From Dehalococcoidia bacterium (GTDB taxonomy: Bacteria > Chloroflexota > Dehalococcoidia > Dehalococcoidales > W498), in NCBI GenBank assembly GCA_011170285.1, contig DUEE01000007.1, forward strand, positions 134,318-182,740: a stretch of 48,423 nucleotides of DNA. The letters run 5' to 3'. Both the position numbers and the translations under genes were made by a program. This document shows, in pieces, positions 16,777-25,123 of this stretch. The stretch's first letter is position 1; each line of letters starts with the position of its first letter. The notes below the pieces were generated by a model. It had not been told where the DNA came from, searched no databases, and saw only the letters and a program-made list of their open reading frames with translations.

Positions 16777-17865
16777 ATGGACTATATGGAGCAGGCACTT
16801 TCCCTGGCTAAATTAGCACTGGGTCAGGTTAGCCCTAATCCAGCGGTAGGGGCGGTAGTAGTTAAGAATGATGTAGTTGTGGGACAGGGATATACTCAAC
16901 CACCGGGCTCATGGCACGCCGAGGTAGTAGCTCTGAATCAGGCAGGAGACCAAGCCCGAGGGGGAGTGATGTATATTACCTTGGAGCCTTGCTGCCATTA
17001 TGGTCGAACTCCACCCTGTAGTCAGGCAATAATTACCGCTGGCATTACTGAGGTTCATTTAGCTATGCTTGACCCGAATCCCTTAGTTTCAGGGCGAGGC
17101 ATGGACGAACTAGAGCGGAAAGGCATTAAGGTACATACGGGTGAGCATGAAACTGAAGCTCGAGAGGTTAATGAAGCCTATTCCAAATTTATTACTACCG
17201 GCATACCCTTTATTACCGCAAAATTTGCACTAAGCTTAGATGGTAAAATTGCTACAAAAAGCGGTGATTCTAAATGGATTAGTGGTGAAGAGGCAAGGAA
17301 GTATGTTCATAATTTGCGTTATACCACTGATGCTATTATGGCTGGAGTCAATACTGTTCTGGCTGATGACCCTCACCTCACGGCTAGGTGTGGTGGAAAG
17401 GGAGGAATAGCTAGGAACCAACCTCTCAGGGTAATTGTAGATAGTAAAGGGCGAACCCCATTAACCGCTCGAGTATTTAGTGAGCCGGGTAAAACGCTTC
17501 TGGCAGTGGGCAGGTTGGTTAAGCCAGAAGAGAAAACAGCTTTAGCTCAGGTTGGAGCTGAACTAATAGAATTGCCCTCGGCAGAAGGGCTGGTGGATTT
17601 AGAGAAGTTGCTAAAAGCACTAGGAGAATGGGAAATTACCAGTATCTTAGTAGAAAGTGGCGGAATTCTTCTTGGTTCTCTATTTGACTATAGGCTGGTA
17701 GATAAGGTTATTGCCTTTATTTCCCCTATCATCATTGGTGGCAAAACGGCAAAGACGGCGGTGGCTGGTAACGGGGTTGACAAAGTGGTAAACTCATTTA
17801 AACTAGAGCGAATTAAGGTTGAGGAATTAGGTATAGATTTGATGATTAGCGGATATGTTAGGTGA
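16777..17865 (+). CDS. ribD: Bifunctional riboflavin deaminase/reductase RibD
   Basis: 362 residues. The N-terminal deaminase has VSPNPAVGAVVV, the zinc ligand/catalytic HAEVVAL (about 49-55) and EPCCHYGRTPPC (about 71-82). The C-terminal reductase starts at about 147 (TAKFALSLDGKIAT, SGDSKWISG, MAGVNTVLADDPHLTAR) and ends with ILVESGGILLGSLF. It performs the second and third steps from GTP: deamination and NADPH reduction of the pyrimidine intermediate. First gene of the rib operon, followed directly by ribE. Confidence 0.95.
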   Translation: MDYMEQALSLAKLALGQVSPNPAVGAVVVKNDVVVGQGYTQPPGSWHAEVVALNQAGDQARGGVMYITLEPCCHYGRTPPCSQAIITAGITEVHLAMLDPNPLVSGRGMDELERKGIKVHTGEHETEAREVNEAYSKFITTGIPFITAKFALSLDGKIATKSGDSKWISGEEARKYVHNLRYTTDAIMAGVNTVLADDPHLTARCGGKGGIARNQPLRVIVDSKGRTPLTARVFSEPGKTLLAVGRLVKPEEKTALAQVGAELIELPSAEGLVDLEKLLKALGEWEITSILVESGGILLGSLFDYRLVDKVIAFISPIIIGGKTAKTAVAGNGVDKVVNSFKLERIKVEELGIDLMISGYVR

Positions 17866-17870
17866 TAAAA

Positions 17871-18500
17871 GTGTTTACCGGGATTGTAGAAGAGATAGGT
17901 AGGATTACTTCGGTGACACGCCGAAATATTGTTATCGCCACCAGTGATGCTCTCCAAGGAATAGAACTTGGCGGAAGTATGGCTGTTAACGGGGTATGCC
18001 TGACCATAACCAATTTTAATGCCAAATCGTTCTCGGTTGATATAATGACGGAGACATTAATGCGGACCAACCTTGGTCTATTGAGAGTGGGAGATAGAGT
18101 TAATCTGGAACGACCTCTAGCTCTAGGGGGACGCCTGGGCGGGCATTTAGTCCAGGGTCATGTGGATGATACAGCAAGGGTAGCCTCGGTTAGCTGGGAT
18201 GGTGAGGCAATGCTCATTAGATTGGAGGCTTCCCCCAGGGTGATGCGCTACATAGTAAACAAAGGTTTTATTGCTGTTGATGGAGTTAGCTTAACTGTGG
18301 TGACCAAGAATAGCGGTTCATTTCAGGTCTCTATCGTTGACTACACCCAGAAGCACACCACTCTAGGTAGTCGGCAGGTGGGTGACATGGTTAATATGGA
18401 GATAGATATTATAGCTAAGTATGTAGAACAGCTTAGCCAGACTCATAACACTGGCATAACTACCGATTTTCTGCGGGAGCATGGGTTTTTAGTAGGTTAG
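17871..18500 (+). CDS. ribE: Riboflavin synthase alpha subunit
   Basis: 209 residues from GTG 17871, which yields the family's near-invariant opening MFTGIVEEIG and has AGGTGAT just upstream. An alternative GTG at 17862 would overlap the ribD stop and add three residues. Two homologous lumazine-binding barrels are seen: GSMAVNGVCLTI and GGHLVQGHVDDTA in the first half, KGFIAVDGVSLTVV in the second. It dismutates two lumazine molecules to riboflavin. Third-to-last enzyme gene of the rib operon. Confidence 0.94.
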   Translation: MFTGIVEEIGRITSVTRRNIVIATSDALQGIELGGSMAVNGVCLTITNFNAKSFSVDIMTETLMRTNLGLLRVGDRVNLERPLALGGRLGGHLVQGHVDDTARVASVSWDGEAMLIRLEASPRVMRYIVNKGFIAVDGVSLTVVTKNSGSFQVSIVDYTQKHTTLGSRQVGDMVNMEIDIIAKYVEQLSQTHNTGITTDFLREHGFLVG

Positions 18501-18530
18501 ATCAATCTATTTTTAATTGAGGGAGTAAGC

Positions 18531-19760
18531 ATGAGGTTATCAAGTATTGCTGAAGCTATTGAAGACATAAAAGCAGGCAAGTTTGTCATCATGGTTGATG
18601 ATGAGGACAGAGAAAACGAGGGAGACCTGACTATAGCTGCCGAGAAGGTTACTGCTGAGGCGATTAACTTTATGACCAAGCACGCCCGGGGACTTATTTG
18701 CCTGCCGATTATCGGTCAGCGATTAGACGAATTGGGGATTCCGTTAATGGTGGAAGATAATACATCCAGGTTCTCGACAGCTTTTACTGTATCTATTGAA
18801 GCTAAACACAGGGTAAGCACCGGTATTTCAGCAGCAGACAGAGCCGAGACAGTAAAAGCAATAATTAACCCGGCTACCAAAGCTGAGGATTTAGTTCGTC
18901 CGGGGCACATGTTTCCACTGCGGGCGAGAAACGGTGGTGTTCTGGTGCGGGCGGGACATACTGAGGCTATAGTTGATTTAGTCAGGCTGGCTGGTCTTTA
19001 TCAAGCAGGGGTTATCTGTGAGATTTTGAATGAAGATGGTTCAATGGCTCGGCTACCTCAACTTTCAGTAATGGCGGAGAAGTATGGGATCAAGATTGTA
19101 ACTGTGGCCGACCTTATTACCTATCGCCGTCGCCATGAAAAGCTAGTGCACCGAGTGGCTGAGGCTAAGTTGCCAACAAAATACGGTGAGTTTACTGCTA
19201 TTGCCTATAAAAGTGATATTGACCCTAATGAACACCTAGCCTTAGTGAAGGGAGATATATCCACCGAGGAGCCAGTGTTAGTACGGGTTCATAGTGAATG
19301 TCTTACTGGCGATATATTTGGTAGCCTTCGCTGTGATTGTGGTGAGCAGGTTAATCTGGCAATGCAGAGTATTGCTCAGGAGGGGAGAGGTGTTTTATTA
19401 TATATGAGGCAGGAGGGAAGGGGCATTGGCTTCCATAACAAGATTCGTGCTTATGCTCTTCAAGATAAAGGACTGGATACAGTAGAGGCTAACCTCTCTT
19501 TAGGATTCGCTCCAGACCTGCGGGACTACGGTATAGGTGCCCAAATCTTGGCTGATTTAGGCTTACATTCAATCCGACTGCTCACCAATAATCCAAAAAA
19601 GGTAATAGGTTTAGAGGGCTATGGGTTAAAGGTACTGGAGACATTACCTATTATTATCACCCCCAATCTGTATAACCGCCATTACTTGGAGATAAAACAG
19701 AAAAAATTAGGGCATCTATTACAAATACCGGATACTGCCGATAAAAGGAGACAGGAATGA
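18531..19760 (+). CDS. ribBA: Bifunctional DHBP synthase / GTP cyclohydrolase II
   Basis: 409 residues. ATG follows GAGGGAGTAAGC. The DHBP synthase half has [16 protein letters not shown] (about 23-38), [11 protein letters not shown] and [10 protein letters not shown]. The GTP cyclohydrolase II half from about 205 has [20 protein letters not shown], with the three zinc Cys, and [13 protein letters not shown], then LTNNPKK. It supplies both the four-carbon unit and the pyrimidine precursor for riboflavin. It overlaps ribH by 4 bp, which implies translational coupling. Confidence 0.96.
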   Translation: MRLSSIAEAIEDIKAGKFVIMVDDEDRENEGDLTIAAEKVTAEAINFMTKHARGLICLPIIGQRLDELGIPLMVEDNTSRFSTAFTVSIEAKHRVSTGISAADRAETVKAIINPATKAEDLVRPGHMFPLRARNGGVLVRAGHTEAIVDLVRLAGLYQAGVICEILNEDGSMARLPQLSVMAEKYGIKIVTVADLITYRRRHEKLVHRVAEAKLPTKYGEFTAIAYKSDIDPNEHLALVKGDISTEEPVLVRVHSECLTGDIFGSLRCDCGEQVNLAMQSIAQEGRGVLLYMRQEGRGIGFHNKIRAYALQDKGLDTVEANLSLGFAPDLRDYGIGAQILADLGLHSIRLLTNNPKKVIGLEGYGLKVLETLPIIITPNLYNRHYLEIKQKKLGHLLQIPDTADKRRQE

Positions 19761-20236
19761 ACAAGCATTTTGAAGGTATGCTACTGGGGGAAGGGCTGAA
19801 GTTTGGGCTGGTTGTTTCCCGTTCTAACGAGTTTATTACCAGGAGGTTGCTTGACGGGGCACAGGATGCTCTACTTCGCCATGGTGCTAGCCAGGAGAAT
19901 ATAGATATTGCCTGGGTACCGGGTTCATTTGAAATTCCACTGATAGCCAAGAAATTCGCTGAAATTAAGAAATATGATGCTGTTATCTGCCTTGGGGCTG
20001 TGATTCGTGGTGGAACACCTCACTTTGAATATATTGCTACTGAGGTTACTAAGGGTATTGCCAAGCTAGGTTTGGATATTGGGCTGCCTGTCATCTATGG
20101 TATAATCACGGCTGATAACCTAGAGCAAGCCATTGAGCGGGCGGGGGCTAAAGAGGGGAATAAAGGATTCCAAGCTGCGGTGAATGCCATAGAGATGGCT
20201 AACTTAATAAGGAGCATAGTTTCTAAAGGGAAGTAG
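19757..20236 (+). CDS. ribH: 6,7-dimethyl-8-ribityllumazine synthase
   Basis: 159 residues, the usual size of the icosahedral or pentameric enzyme. AAAGGAGACAGGA precedes the ATG. Marks: [12 protein letters not shown] at the N-terminus, [14 protein letters not shown], and the active-site [14 protein letters not shown] with catalytic His. It condenses the two ribBA-derived branches to lumazine. Last gene of the rib operon, with a 14-bp tail overlap with the convergent ABM-domain gene. Confidence 0.96.
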   Translation: MNKHFEGMLLGEGLKFGLVVSRSNEFITRRLLDGAQDALLRHGASQENIDIAWVPGSFEIPLIAKKFAEIKKYDAVICLGAVIRGGTPHFEYIATEVTKGIAKLGLDIGLPVIYGIITADNLEQAIERAGAKEGNKGFQAAVNAIEMANLIRSIVSKGK

Positions 20237-20510
20237 CTATAGTCAACTTTAGTGATTCAGTCAATAGCGGTTCAATGCCTGATTCAATTTCTAGGCGCCG
20301 GGGGTTACCTTCCCAAGATTTCCAATCAAGTGTAGTTAGCCAGGTGCTAAGAGCAAAAATAGTAGATTTATCCTCCATACTTTGGAGTAATTCCCCTGAG
20401 ATATAGCCTGGCTGTGATATTAATTGAGCTCGTAGTTTGTTCAGCAGCTCAATTAAATCCCCTTCTTTACCCTCTTTCACGTGGCGCTCAATCAATACCT
20501 TTACCGTCAT
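20223..20510 (-). CDS. ABM-domain (antibiotic biosynthesis monooxygenase-like) small protein
   Basis: 95 residues from the ATG at 20510, which has AGGAAG five bases upstream (a GTG two codons earlier is possible). The ferredoxin-like dimeric alpha/beta-barrel pattern is clear: [20 protein letters not shown], then [20 protein letters not shown] and [13 protein letters not shown]. Members include monooxygenases and heme-degrading enzymes, but many have no known function, and no heme-ligand pattern stands out. Confidence 0.8.
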   Translation of the reverse strand: MTVKVLIERHVKEGKEGDLIELLNKLRAQLISQPGYISGELLQSMEDKSTIFALSTWLTTLDWKSWEGNPRRLEIESGIEPLLTESLKLTIATSL

Positions 20511-20553
20511 TTCCACTTCCTATTAACTTTGGAGGAATCTCTGGATATTTGCT

Positions 20554-20808
20554 TTAATCGGTAACCTTATAGACTGTATCCCCTCTCCTTACCCGCTCGC
20601 TGACCTTGAGCCCAACAGCATCTCCGGCTTTAGCCTCTTTAACATCCACATTGTTAATCTGCATAGAGTTGACAGTTAGTTCAATATCAGTAGTATGACC
20701 TTTGATGTGGATTATGTCGCCCAGTTTTAGAGCCCCTGTTAACGAAATACCAGCTACTACAGGTTTAGAAAAGAAGTCACTCACCTTTCCAATTACTTCC
20801 TCAGGCAT
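20554..20808 (-). CDS. Translation elongation factor-like (EF-Tu domain 2) small protein
   Basis: 84 residues, a single beta-barrel like EF-Tu/IF2 domain 2: EEVIGKVSDFFSKPVVAGI, GALKLGDIIHIKGHTTDIEL and AGDAVGLKVSERVRRGD. An ideal AAGGAGGTAG precedes the ATG. There is no GTPase domain. Such stand-alone barrels are widespread in anaerobes and archaea and are annotated only by similarity; the role is unknown. It lies upstream of the ABM-domain gene on the same strand. Confidence 0.85.
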   Translation of the reverse strand: MPEEVIGKVSDFFSKPVVAGISLTGALKLGDIIHIKGHTTDIELTVNSMQINNVDVKEAKAGDAVGLKVSERVRRGDTVYKVTD

Positions 20809-20926
20809 TTGCTACCTCCTTCGTGTTTATTATAAAATGGTTGCTTACCTGTAGAAATATTATATGTCATTCGGCTTGTGTAAATCAATACTTCTTTGAA
20901 GTTTTTTAGCAACCTATCCCCCTGAA

Positions 20927-20974
20927 CCCCTTCCCTTATTAAGGGAAGGGGGATTAAGCGAGTGAGGTTGATGA
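20927..20974. repeat. G-rich intergenic repeat R2, copy B, with a perfect 12-bp palindrome
   Basis: CCCCTTCCCTTA, one T, TAAGGGAAGGGG (20927-20951) is a perfect inverted repeat followed by GATTAAGCGAGTGAGGTTGATG, the same tail as at 2817-2836. No T tract follows in either direction, so a terminator is unlikely. Confidence 0.6.
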
Positions 20975-21049
20975 ACAACACAAAAAAACTTTGACATAGC
21001 ACCACCTGCCACATATAATTGACTCATTGTAATCTCTGGGGGTGTAGCT

Positions 21050-21280
21050 TTGGCACAGGAAACTAAACCCGATAAGGAAAGCAAGGAAGATGTGCTGGAT
21101 ATTGACCTTGTCAAACAGCGCTTGGATATGTTAGACCGTCGTTTAGATAATATTGACTCAATGATTACTGTTGTTGCTGAACGAGTAATGAACCAGCCTA
21201 TCACCTTTGAAATAATCTGCCCCCATTGTGGCAAGAACATAGAGATAGCCATTATTGGTAACCAGAAGCCAACCAAATAA
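21050..21280 (+). CDS. Small protein with coiled coil and CPHCGK knuckle
   Basis: 76 residues. TTG start with GGGGGTG about seven bases upstream. Acidic/charged N-terminus, then a heptad-like helix (DIDLVKQRLDMLDRRLDNID, about 20-40), then a lone ICPHCGKNIEI (about 59-69). With two cysteines, a metal site would need dimerisation, which the coiled coil could supply. No family recognised. Its end overlaps the longer bioY frame but not the preferred bioY start. Confidence 0.65.
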   Translation: MAQETKPDKESKEDVLDIDLVKQRLDMLDRRLDNIDSMITVVAERVMNQPITFEIICPHCGKNIEIAIIGNQKPTK

Positions 21281-21317
21281 TGCCAAAATACGGAATCCAG
21301 AGAATAGGGAGGGTAAC

Positions 21318-21974
21318 TTGGAAGTAGCTAGAATTAACCAGGCTAAATATAATGTGTTTCGATGGAGGTATGAGCTTAGTATACCGAAGAAGCTGGTCTT
21401 AGCCCTTGGTATAGCTTGCCTTACTGGACTGGCTGCTCAAATTAGAGTTCCGGTTCCCTGGAGCCCGGTGCCAGTAACAGGGCAGACCTTTGCAGTACTC
21501 CTGGCTGGTGTGGTCTTGGGAAGTTGGTGGGGAGGTATAAGCCTAGCTCTCTATACTGGGCTGGGGGCTATGGGACTTCCCTGGTTTACTGGCTGGTCCA
21601 GTGGCTTAGGCTACCTTGCTGGTCCTACTGGGGGCTATATAACCGGTTTTATTTTAGCTGCCATGTTCTTAGGTTACTTCACCGATAAGTATATTAGGTC
21701 GAGAAGCTTTTTCAGTATGCTCGGGCTTATGCTTTTCGCCAATTTTATTCTGATTCATATACCAGGCTTGATACAACTACACTTCTGGCTAAGCCTGGTT
21801 AAAGGGGAAGCGGTTTCCCTCTCCCATCTCCTGATGATGGGAACAATTCCCTTTATAGTTGGTGATATAACTAAAGCTATCGCCGCCGCCGCTATAGCCA
21901 GAGGAATAACACCTAAATTAGCCTATAATGGAGAGGTAGATAAAGAAAAATGGGCGAGTTGGCGCCTCCCCTGA
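21318..21974 (+). CDS. bioY: Biotin transporter BioY (ECF S component)
   Basis: 218 residues from TTG 21318, chosen because AGGGAGGG lies upstream; the frame extends 63 bp further. About six membrane helices. BioY marks are ALGIACLTGLAAQIRVPVPW, SPVPVTGQTFAVLLAG, and the glycine-rich GLGYLAGPTGGYITGF (about 108-123 of this form). It binds biotin in the membrane and works alone or with a shared ECF energising module, which is not seen here. No biotin synthesis gene is near. Confidence 0.93.
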   Translation: MEVARINQAKYNVFRWRYELSIPKKLVLALGIACLTGLAAQIRVPVPWSPVPVTGQTFAVLLAGVVLGSWWGGISLALYTGLGAMGLPWFTGWSSGLGYLAGPTGGYITGFILAAMFLGYFTDKYIRSRSFFSMLGLMLFANFILIHIPGLIQLHFWLSLVKGEAVSLSHLLMMGTIPFIVGDITKAIAAAAIARGITPKLAYNGEVDKEKWASWRLP

Positions 21975-22079
21975 AAATACTACCTTAAGCTCAAAGAATT
22001 CCTTAATTGTCACCAAAGTATTGGATGAGGACAGCGTGTTGACGATAGGGGATACATCTAGTAGAATCATTATTTCAGT

Positions 22080-22156
22080 GGGCGATTAGCTCAGTTGGTT
22101 AGAGTGCTGCGTTGACATCGCAGAGGTCACTGGTTCAAATCCAGTATCGCCCACCA
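22080..22156 (+). tRNA. tRNA-Val (GAC anticodon)
   Basis: Full cloverleaf: acceptor arms GGGCGAT/ATCGCCC, D arm GCTCAGTTGGTTAGAGT, anticodon stem CTGCG/CGCAG around TTGACAT (anticodon GAC), T arm CTGGTTCAAATCCAG, discriminator A, and an encoded CCA at 22154-22156. Confidence 0.95.
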
Positions 22157-22169
22157 CCGCTTCTGCTGG

Positions 22170-22478
22170 CTATTCTTCTTGGCCCCAGTGTTGCATCATT
22201 TCTTTTAGGTGCTGGGCAAGTTTAGGATTGGAACGCAGGCGGTTGATAAAAATGGGACAGCCCTCTAGCAGCGAGTTCTGAGCAGCAGTTGCCATACTTG
22301 ATAAAAGGTTCTGCATGCCAAGGTCTGCCTGCTGTGAGATATCCATTCCCGGTGCTGATGACTCTAGCTGCCGGCGGATATCCTCAGCAGTGAACCTCAT
22401 TGGCATCACACAGGATTTATACCACGGGCACTCCTTGCACTGGGCTATGGCATAGGCTTCATCCAAAATATCACTCAT
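22170..22478 (-). CDS. Hypothetical Cys-containing protein
   Basis: 102 residues. GAAAGGAGATTAGAT precedes the ATG. The N-terminal CKECPWYKSCVMP (Cys 14, 17, 23) plus a later EGCPIF (Cys 74) gives four cysteines in a pattern that could hold a [4Fe-4S] cluster or zinc; the remainder is helical (LAQHLKEMMQHWGQ). No family recognised. It lies between tRNA-Val and the riboswitch, transcribed away from both. Confidence 0.65.
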   Translation of the reverse strand: MSDILDEAYAIAQCKECPWYKSCVMPMRFTAEDIRRQLESSAPGMDISQQADLGMQNLLSSMATAAQNSLLEGCPIFINRLRSNPKLAQHLKEMMQHWGQEE

Positions 22479-22607
22479 ATCTAATCTCCTTTCAACTAAG
22501 TCAATGCTAATTAATTTGACCTAAAATATCAAGTTAGGAACATTTGATAATTAACTTGCATTATTCTCCAAATTAGTGTATTGTATGTAAATAAAATTGA
22601 ATAAGTG

Positions 22608-22727
22608 ACCCGGAGGTGCCTGAACTATGTTCAGGTGTAATCGGAGAGTAAGTCGGTGAAAGTCTGACGCAGTCCCGCCTACTGTGACTCGCCCCAGGCG
22701 AGAAGCCAGAACGCCGAACCTCTGGGT
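22608..22727 (+). ncRNA. Cobalamin riboswitch aptamer
   Basis: Closing stem P1 is ACCCGGAGGT (22608-22617) with ACCTCTGGGT (22718-22727). Between them lie the conserved GGTGCC, GGTGAAAGTC, CAGTCCCGCC and ACTGTGA segments and the B12-box-like AGCCAGAACGCCG. It sits upstream of btuF and so controls the salvage operon in response to adenosylcobalamin or a related cobamide. Confidence 0.92.
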
Positions 22728-22781
22728 AGTCTTGTACCTTCGCCGGGAAAGGGGGTTGGAGTATGTTTGAAGGGACTTGAG

Positions 22782-22820
22782 AATCCCCTTGCCGCTAGGA
22801 CAAGGGGATTAGTATTTTTA
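22782..22820 (+). terminator. Riboswitch expression-platform terminator
   Basis: AATCCCCTTG and CAAGGGGATT form a 10-bp stem around a 9-base loop, followed by AGTATTTTTATTT. The upstream AAAGGGGG (22748-22755) can pair with the CCCCTT of the left arm, giving an antiterminator. This predicts transcription attenuation: cobamide bound, terminator forms. Confidence 0.75.
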
Positions 22821-22847
22821 TTTAAATTAGATTGGAGGTCATATTTC

Positions 22848-23774
22848 ATGAAACTGAAGCCATTAGTTATGCTCATTGTGTTGTCGAGCATATTTGTGGC
22901 TTGCACACCACCTGCCGAAGATGAGGTATCATTCGCAATAGAAGTAACAGACCAGCTAGGCAGAGTAGTCAAACTGGAGAAAATACCGGAAAGAATTATT
23001 TCTCTTGTCCCAGGCAATACCGAGATACTATTTGCTCTGGGCTTAAGTGATAAAGTAGTGGGGGTGACAGAATATTGCGATTATCCTCCTGAGGCTCAAG
23101 AGAAACCTAAAGTAGGTGGTTTTAGCACGCCGAATATTGAGGAGGTGGTAGCCCTTTCTCCTGACCTGATAATAGCTACCCAACGTCATGAAGCGAGCAT
23201 CATTCCAGCACTTGAGGGAAAGGGGCTCACTGTTTTCGCTTTACACCCCAAAACCCTTGATGAGGTGTTGGAAGCTATCACCCTGATTGGAGAGATTACC
23301 GGGAAGGAAGCGGAGGCTTCCCAGTTGGTGACCGAGATGAGTAACCGGATTAAGGCGGTAACTGACAAGACTGATGGTCTGTCAGAGGCTCAAAGACCGA
23401 AAGTATTTTCCATTACCTGGCATGACCCCATAAAGACAGCCGGGGGAGATACCTGGCAGGACGAGCTAATTGTAAAGGCAGGCGGGATAAACATAGCCCA
23501 CGACCTCACTGGTGGTTACGTGGCAATTAGTTTAGAGGCAGTCATTAACGCTAATCCCGAAGTGATAATTGCCGACGTTGGTATGGGCTCAGGAGAAGAC
23601 TCACCTCTTCAGTTTACCTTGACTGAGCCGAGATTTAGGGGTGTGGACGCCCGCATTAACAACCAGATTTATGGTATAGACGTCGACCTTTCTGGTCGTC
23701 CCGGACCACGAATAGTTGATGGTCTAGAACAGTTCGCTGAATGCATACACCCGCAACTGTTTGCAGAGGACTGA
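22848..23774 (+). CDS. btuF: Corrinoid ABC transporter substrate-binding lipoprotein
   Basis: 308 residues from the ATG at 22848, with GGAGGT ten bases upstream; the longer frame runs back into the riboswitch and is rejected. A lipoprotein signal peptide ends in the lipobox FVAC (LVMLIVLSSIFVACTPP). The mature part has the type III binding-protein pattern: PERIISLVPGNTEILFALGL, GVTEYCDYPPEAQ and VALSPDLII in the first lobe and GGYVAISLEAVINANPEVII in the second. The riboswitch directly upstream and btuC/btuD downstream fix the substrate as corrinoid rather than iron. First gene of the operon. Confidence 0.93.
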   Translation: MKLKPLVMLIVLSSIFVACTPPAEDEVSFAIEVTDQLGRVVKLEKIPERIISLVPGNTEILFALGLSDKVVGVTEYCDYPPEAQEKPKVGGFSTPNIEEVVALSPDLIIATQRHEASIIPALEGKGLTVFALHPKTLDEVLEAITLIGEITGKEAEASQLVTEMSNRIKAVTDKTDGLSEAQRPKVFSITWHDPIKTAGGDTWQDELIVKAGGINIAHDLTGGYVAISLEAVINANPEVIIADVGMGSGEDSPLQFTLTEPRFRGVDARINNQIYGIDVDLSGRPGPRIVDGLEQFAECIHPQLFAED

Positions 23775-23814
23775 TGAATATATACTATAATATATTGATC
23801 TTATAAAAAATTAG

Positions 23815-24024
23815 AGCATTGCCAGGTTTACTGGAGGGGTAAACAGGGCTATCCCTTACCGAATAGATGCCTATATCCCGGTTGGTGATAACCCTTGGCG
23901 ACGACCTACCGCCGAGGAGATGGAAAAGGCGGTGAGTATAGCTGGAAGGCATCTCACCAATGTCTCTTACTTGAAGGGGAAGGAAGCCCTGAAATCCGAG
24001 GTACTAAGGAATTTTCAATTATGA
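23815..24024 (+). pseudogene. 5'-truncated gene fragment between btuF and btuC
   Basis: A frame of 69 codons with no usable start near its 5' end, closed by a TGA that overlaps the btuC ATG (ATGA). It is strongly protein-like: YRIDAYIPVGDNPWRRPT, then EEMEKAVSIAGRHLTNVSYL and KGKEALKSEVLRNFQL. This looks like the C-terminus of an enzyme, possibly a radical SAM protein, although I cannot name the family. Internal ATG or GTG codons would give only about 34 or fewer residues. It is probably the tail of a gene lost from this spot, perhaps kept because its stop couples to btuC translation. Confidence 0.6.
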
Positions 24025-25112
24025 CCCTGAATCAACTTAAACCATCTTCCATGGTGCAATCTATGCCCATCCATTTCCCTCGTTGGCGTCGCCGGATATA
24101 CTCCATTATAGGGCTTTTGATTGCACTTATAGGAGTGGTTGCAGTAGCCACTGCTATTGGCAGCGTTCATATTCCTTTCTTAACTACATTCCGCTCTCTG
24201 CTCTCACAATTGCCCTTAGTTGACATAACTTCTGGCTTGTCGAGCACCACCGAGACTATAATTATGGAAATACGCTTGCCCAGGGTCATTCTGGCAGGTC
24301 TTGTCGGGGCTGCCCTGGCCCTAGCCGGGGCTGCTTATCAAGGGCTGTTCCGCAACCCATTAGCTGACCCCTACCTTATCGGCGTAGCTCAAGGAGCATC
24401 ACTAGGAGCAGTCGTTGGCTTCATATTACCCATCAACTGGCATGGAATGGGTTTCGGAATTATCCCCATACTTGCTTTCGCCGGGGCGATAATTAGCGTA
24501 GCCATTGTCTATAGTCTAGCTAGGGTAGGCAAGACACTACCCGTGACCACCCTTATCCTAGCCGGTGTGGCTTTGGGAGCCCTTTGGGGGTCAATCGTTT
24601 CTTACCTTATAATCACCAGTGGGGAGAAGATGCATGGAATTTTATTCTGGCTTATGGGTAGCTTTGCCTTAAGTCAGTGGTCAGAGGTAAAGGTTGTTCT
24701 TCCCTATATAGTGGTGGGGGTAGCCGTAATTTTGATTTACTCTCGCTCGCTTAACATAATGCAGCTTAACGAGGAGCAGGCTCAACAGTTGGGAGTCAAT
24801 GTAGAAAAGGTCAAGCTCATTCTTCTTGCTGCCGCTACCCTGATTACTGCTGCCGCTGTTTCTTTCGTAGGCACCATTGGATTTGTCGGTATCCTCGTTC
24901 CTCATGCCGTTCGTCTGGTATGGGGACCGGATTACCGCTTTCTACTACCATTGTCTGTACTCAGCGGCGCCATTTTCCTAATTCTCGCCGACCTTGTAGC
25001 TCGTACCGCCTTAGCACCTACGGAGATACCGATAGGAGTAATCACAGCCGTGTGCGGTGCACCATTCTTCCTTTACTTATTACGGCGTAAAAAGAGGGTA
25101 GTTTTCTTCTGA
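24021..25112 (+). CDS. btuC: Corrinoid ABC transporter permease
   Basis: 363 residues from the ATG at 24021 (AAGGA ten bases upstream). The longer frame from 23895 overlaps the gene fragment in another phase and is unlikely. FecCD/BtuC family: about ten membrane helices, the hallmark LPRVILAGLVGAALALAGAA, QGLFRNPLADPYLIGV (about 110-125), and FVGTIGFVGILVPHAVRL in the coupling region. It forms the membrane channel with BtuD and receives corrinoid from BtuF. Confidence 0.93.
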   Translation: MTLNQLKPSSMVQSMPIHFPRWRRRIYSIIGLLIALIGVVAVATAIGSVHIPFLTTFRSLLSQLPLVDITSGLSSTTETIIMEIRLPRVILAGLVGAALALAGAAYQGLFRNPLADPYLIGVAQGASLGAVVGFILPINWHGMGFGIIPILAFAGAIISVAIVYSLARVGKTLPVTTLILAGVALGALWGSIVSYLIITSGEKMHGILFWLMGSFALSQWSEVKVVLPYIVVGVAVILIYSRSLNIMQLNEEQAQQLGVNVEKVKLILLAAATLITAAAVSFVGTIGFVGILVPHAVRLVWGPDYRFLLPLSVLSGAIFLILADLVARTALAPTEIPIGVITAVCGAPFFLYLLRRKKRVVFF

Positions 25113-25123
25113 GGATAGATAAA

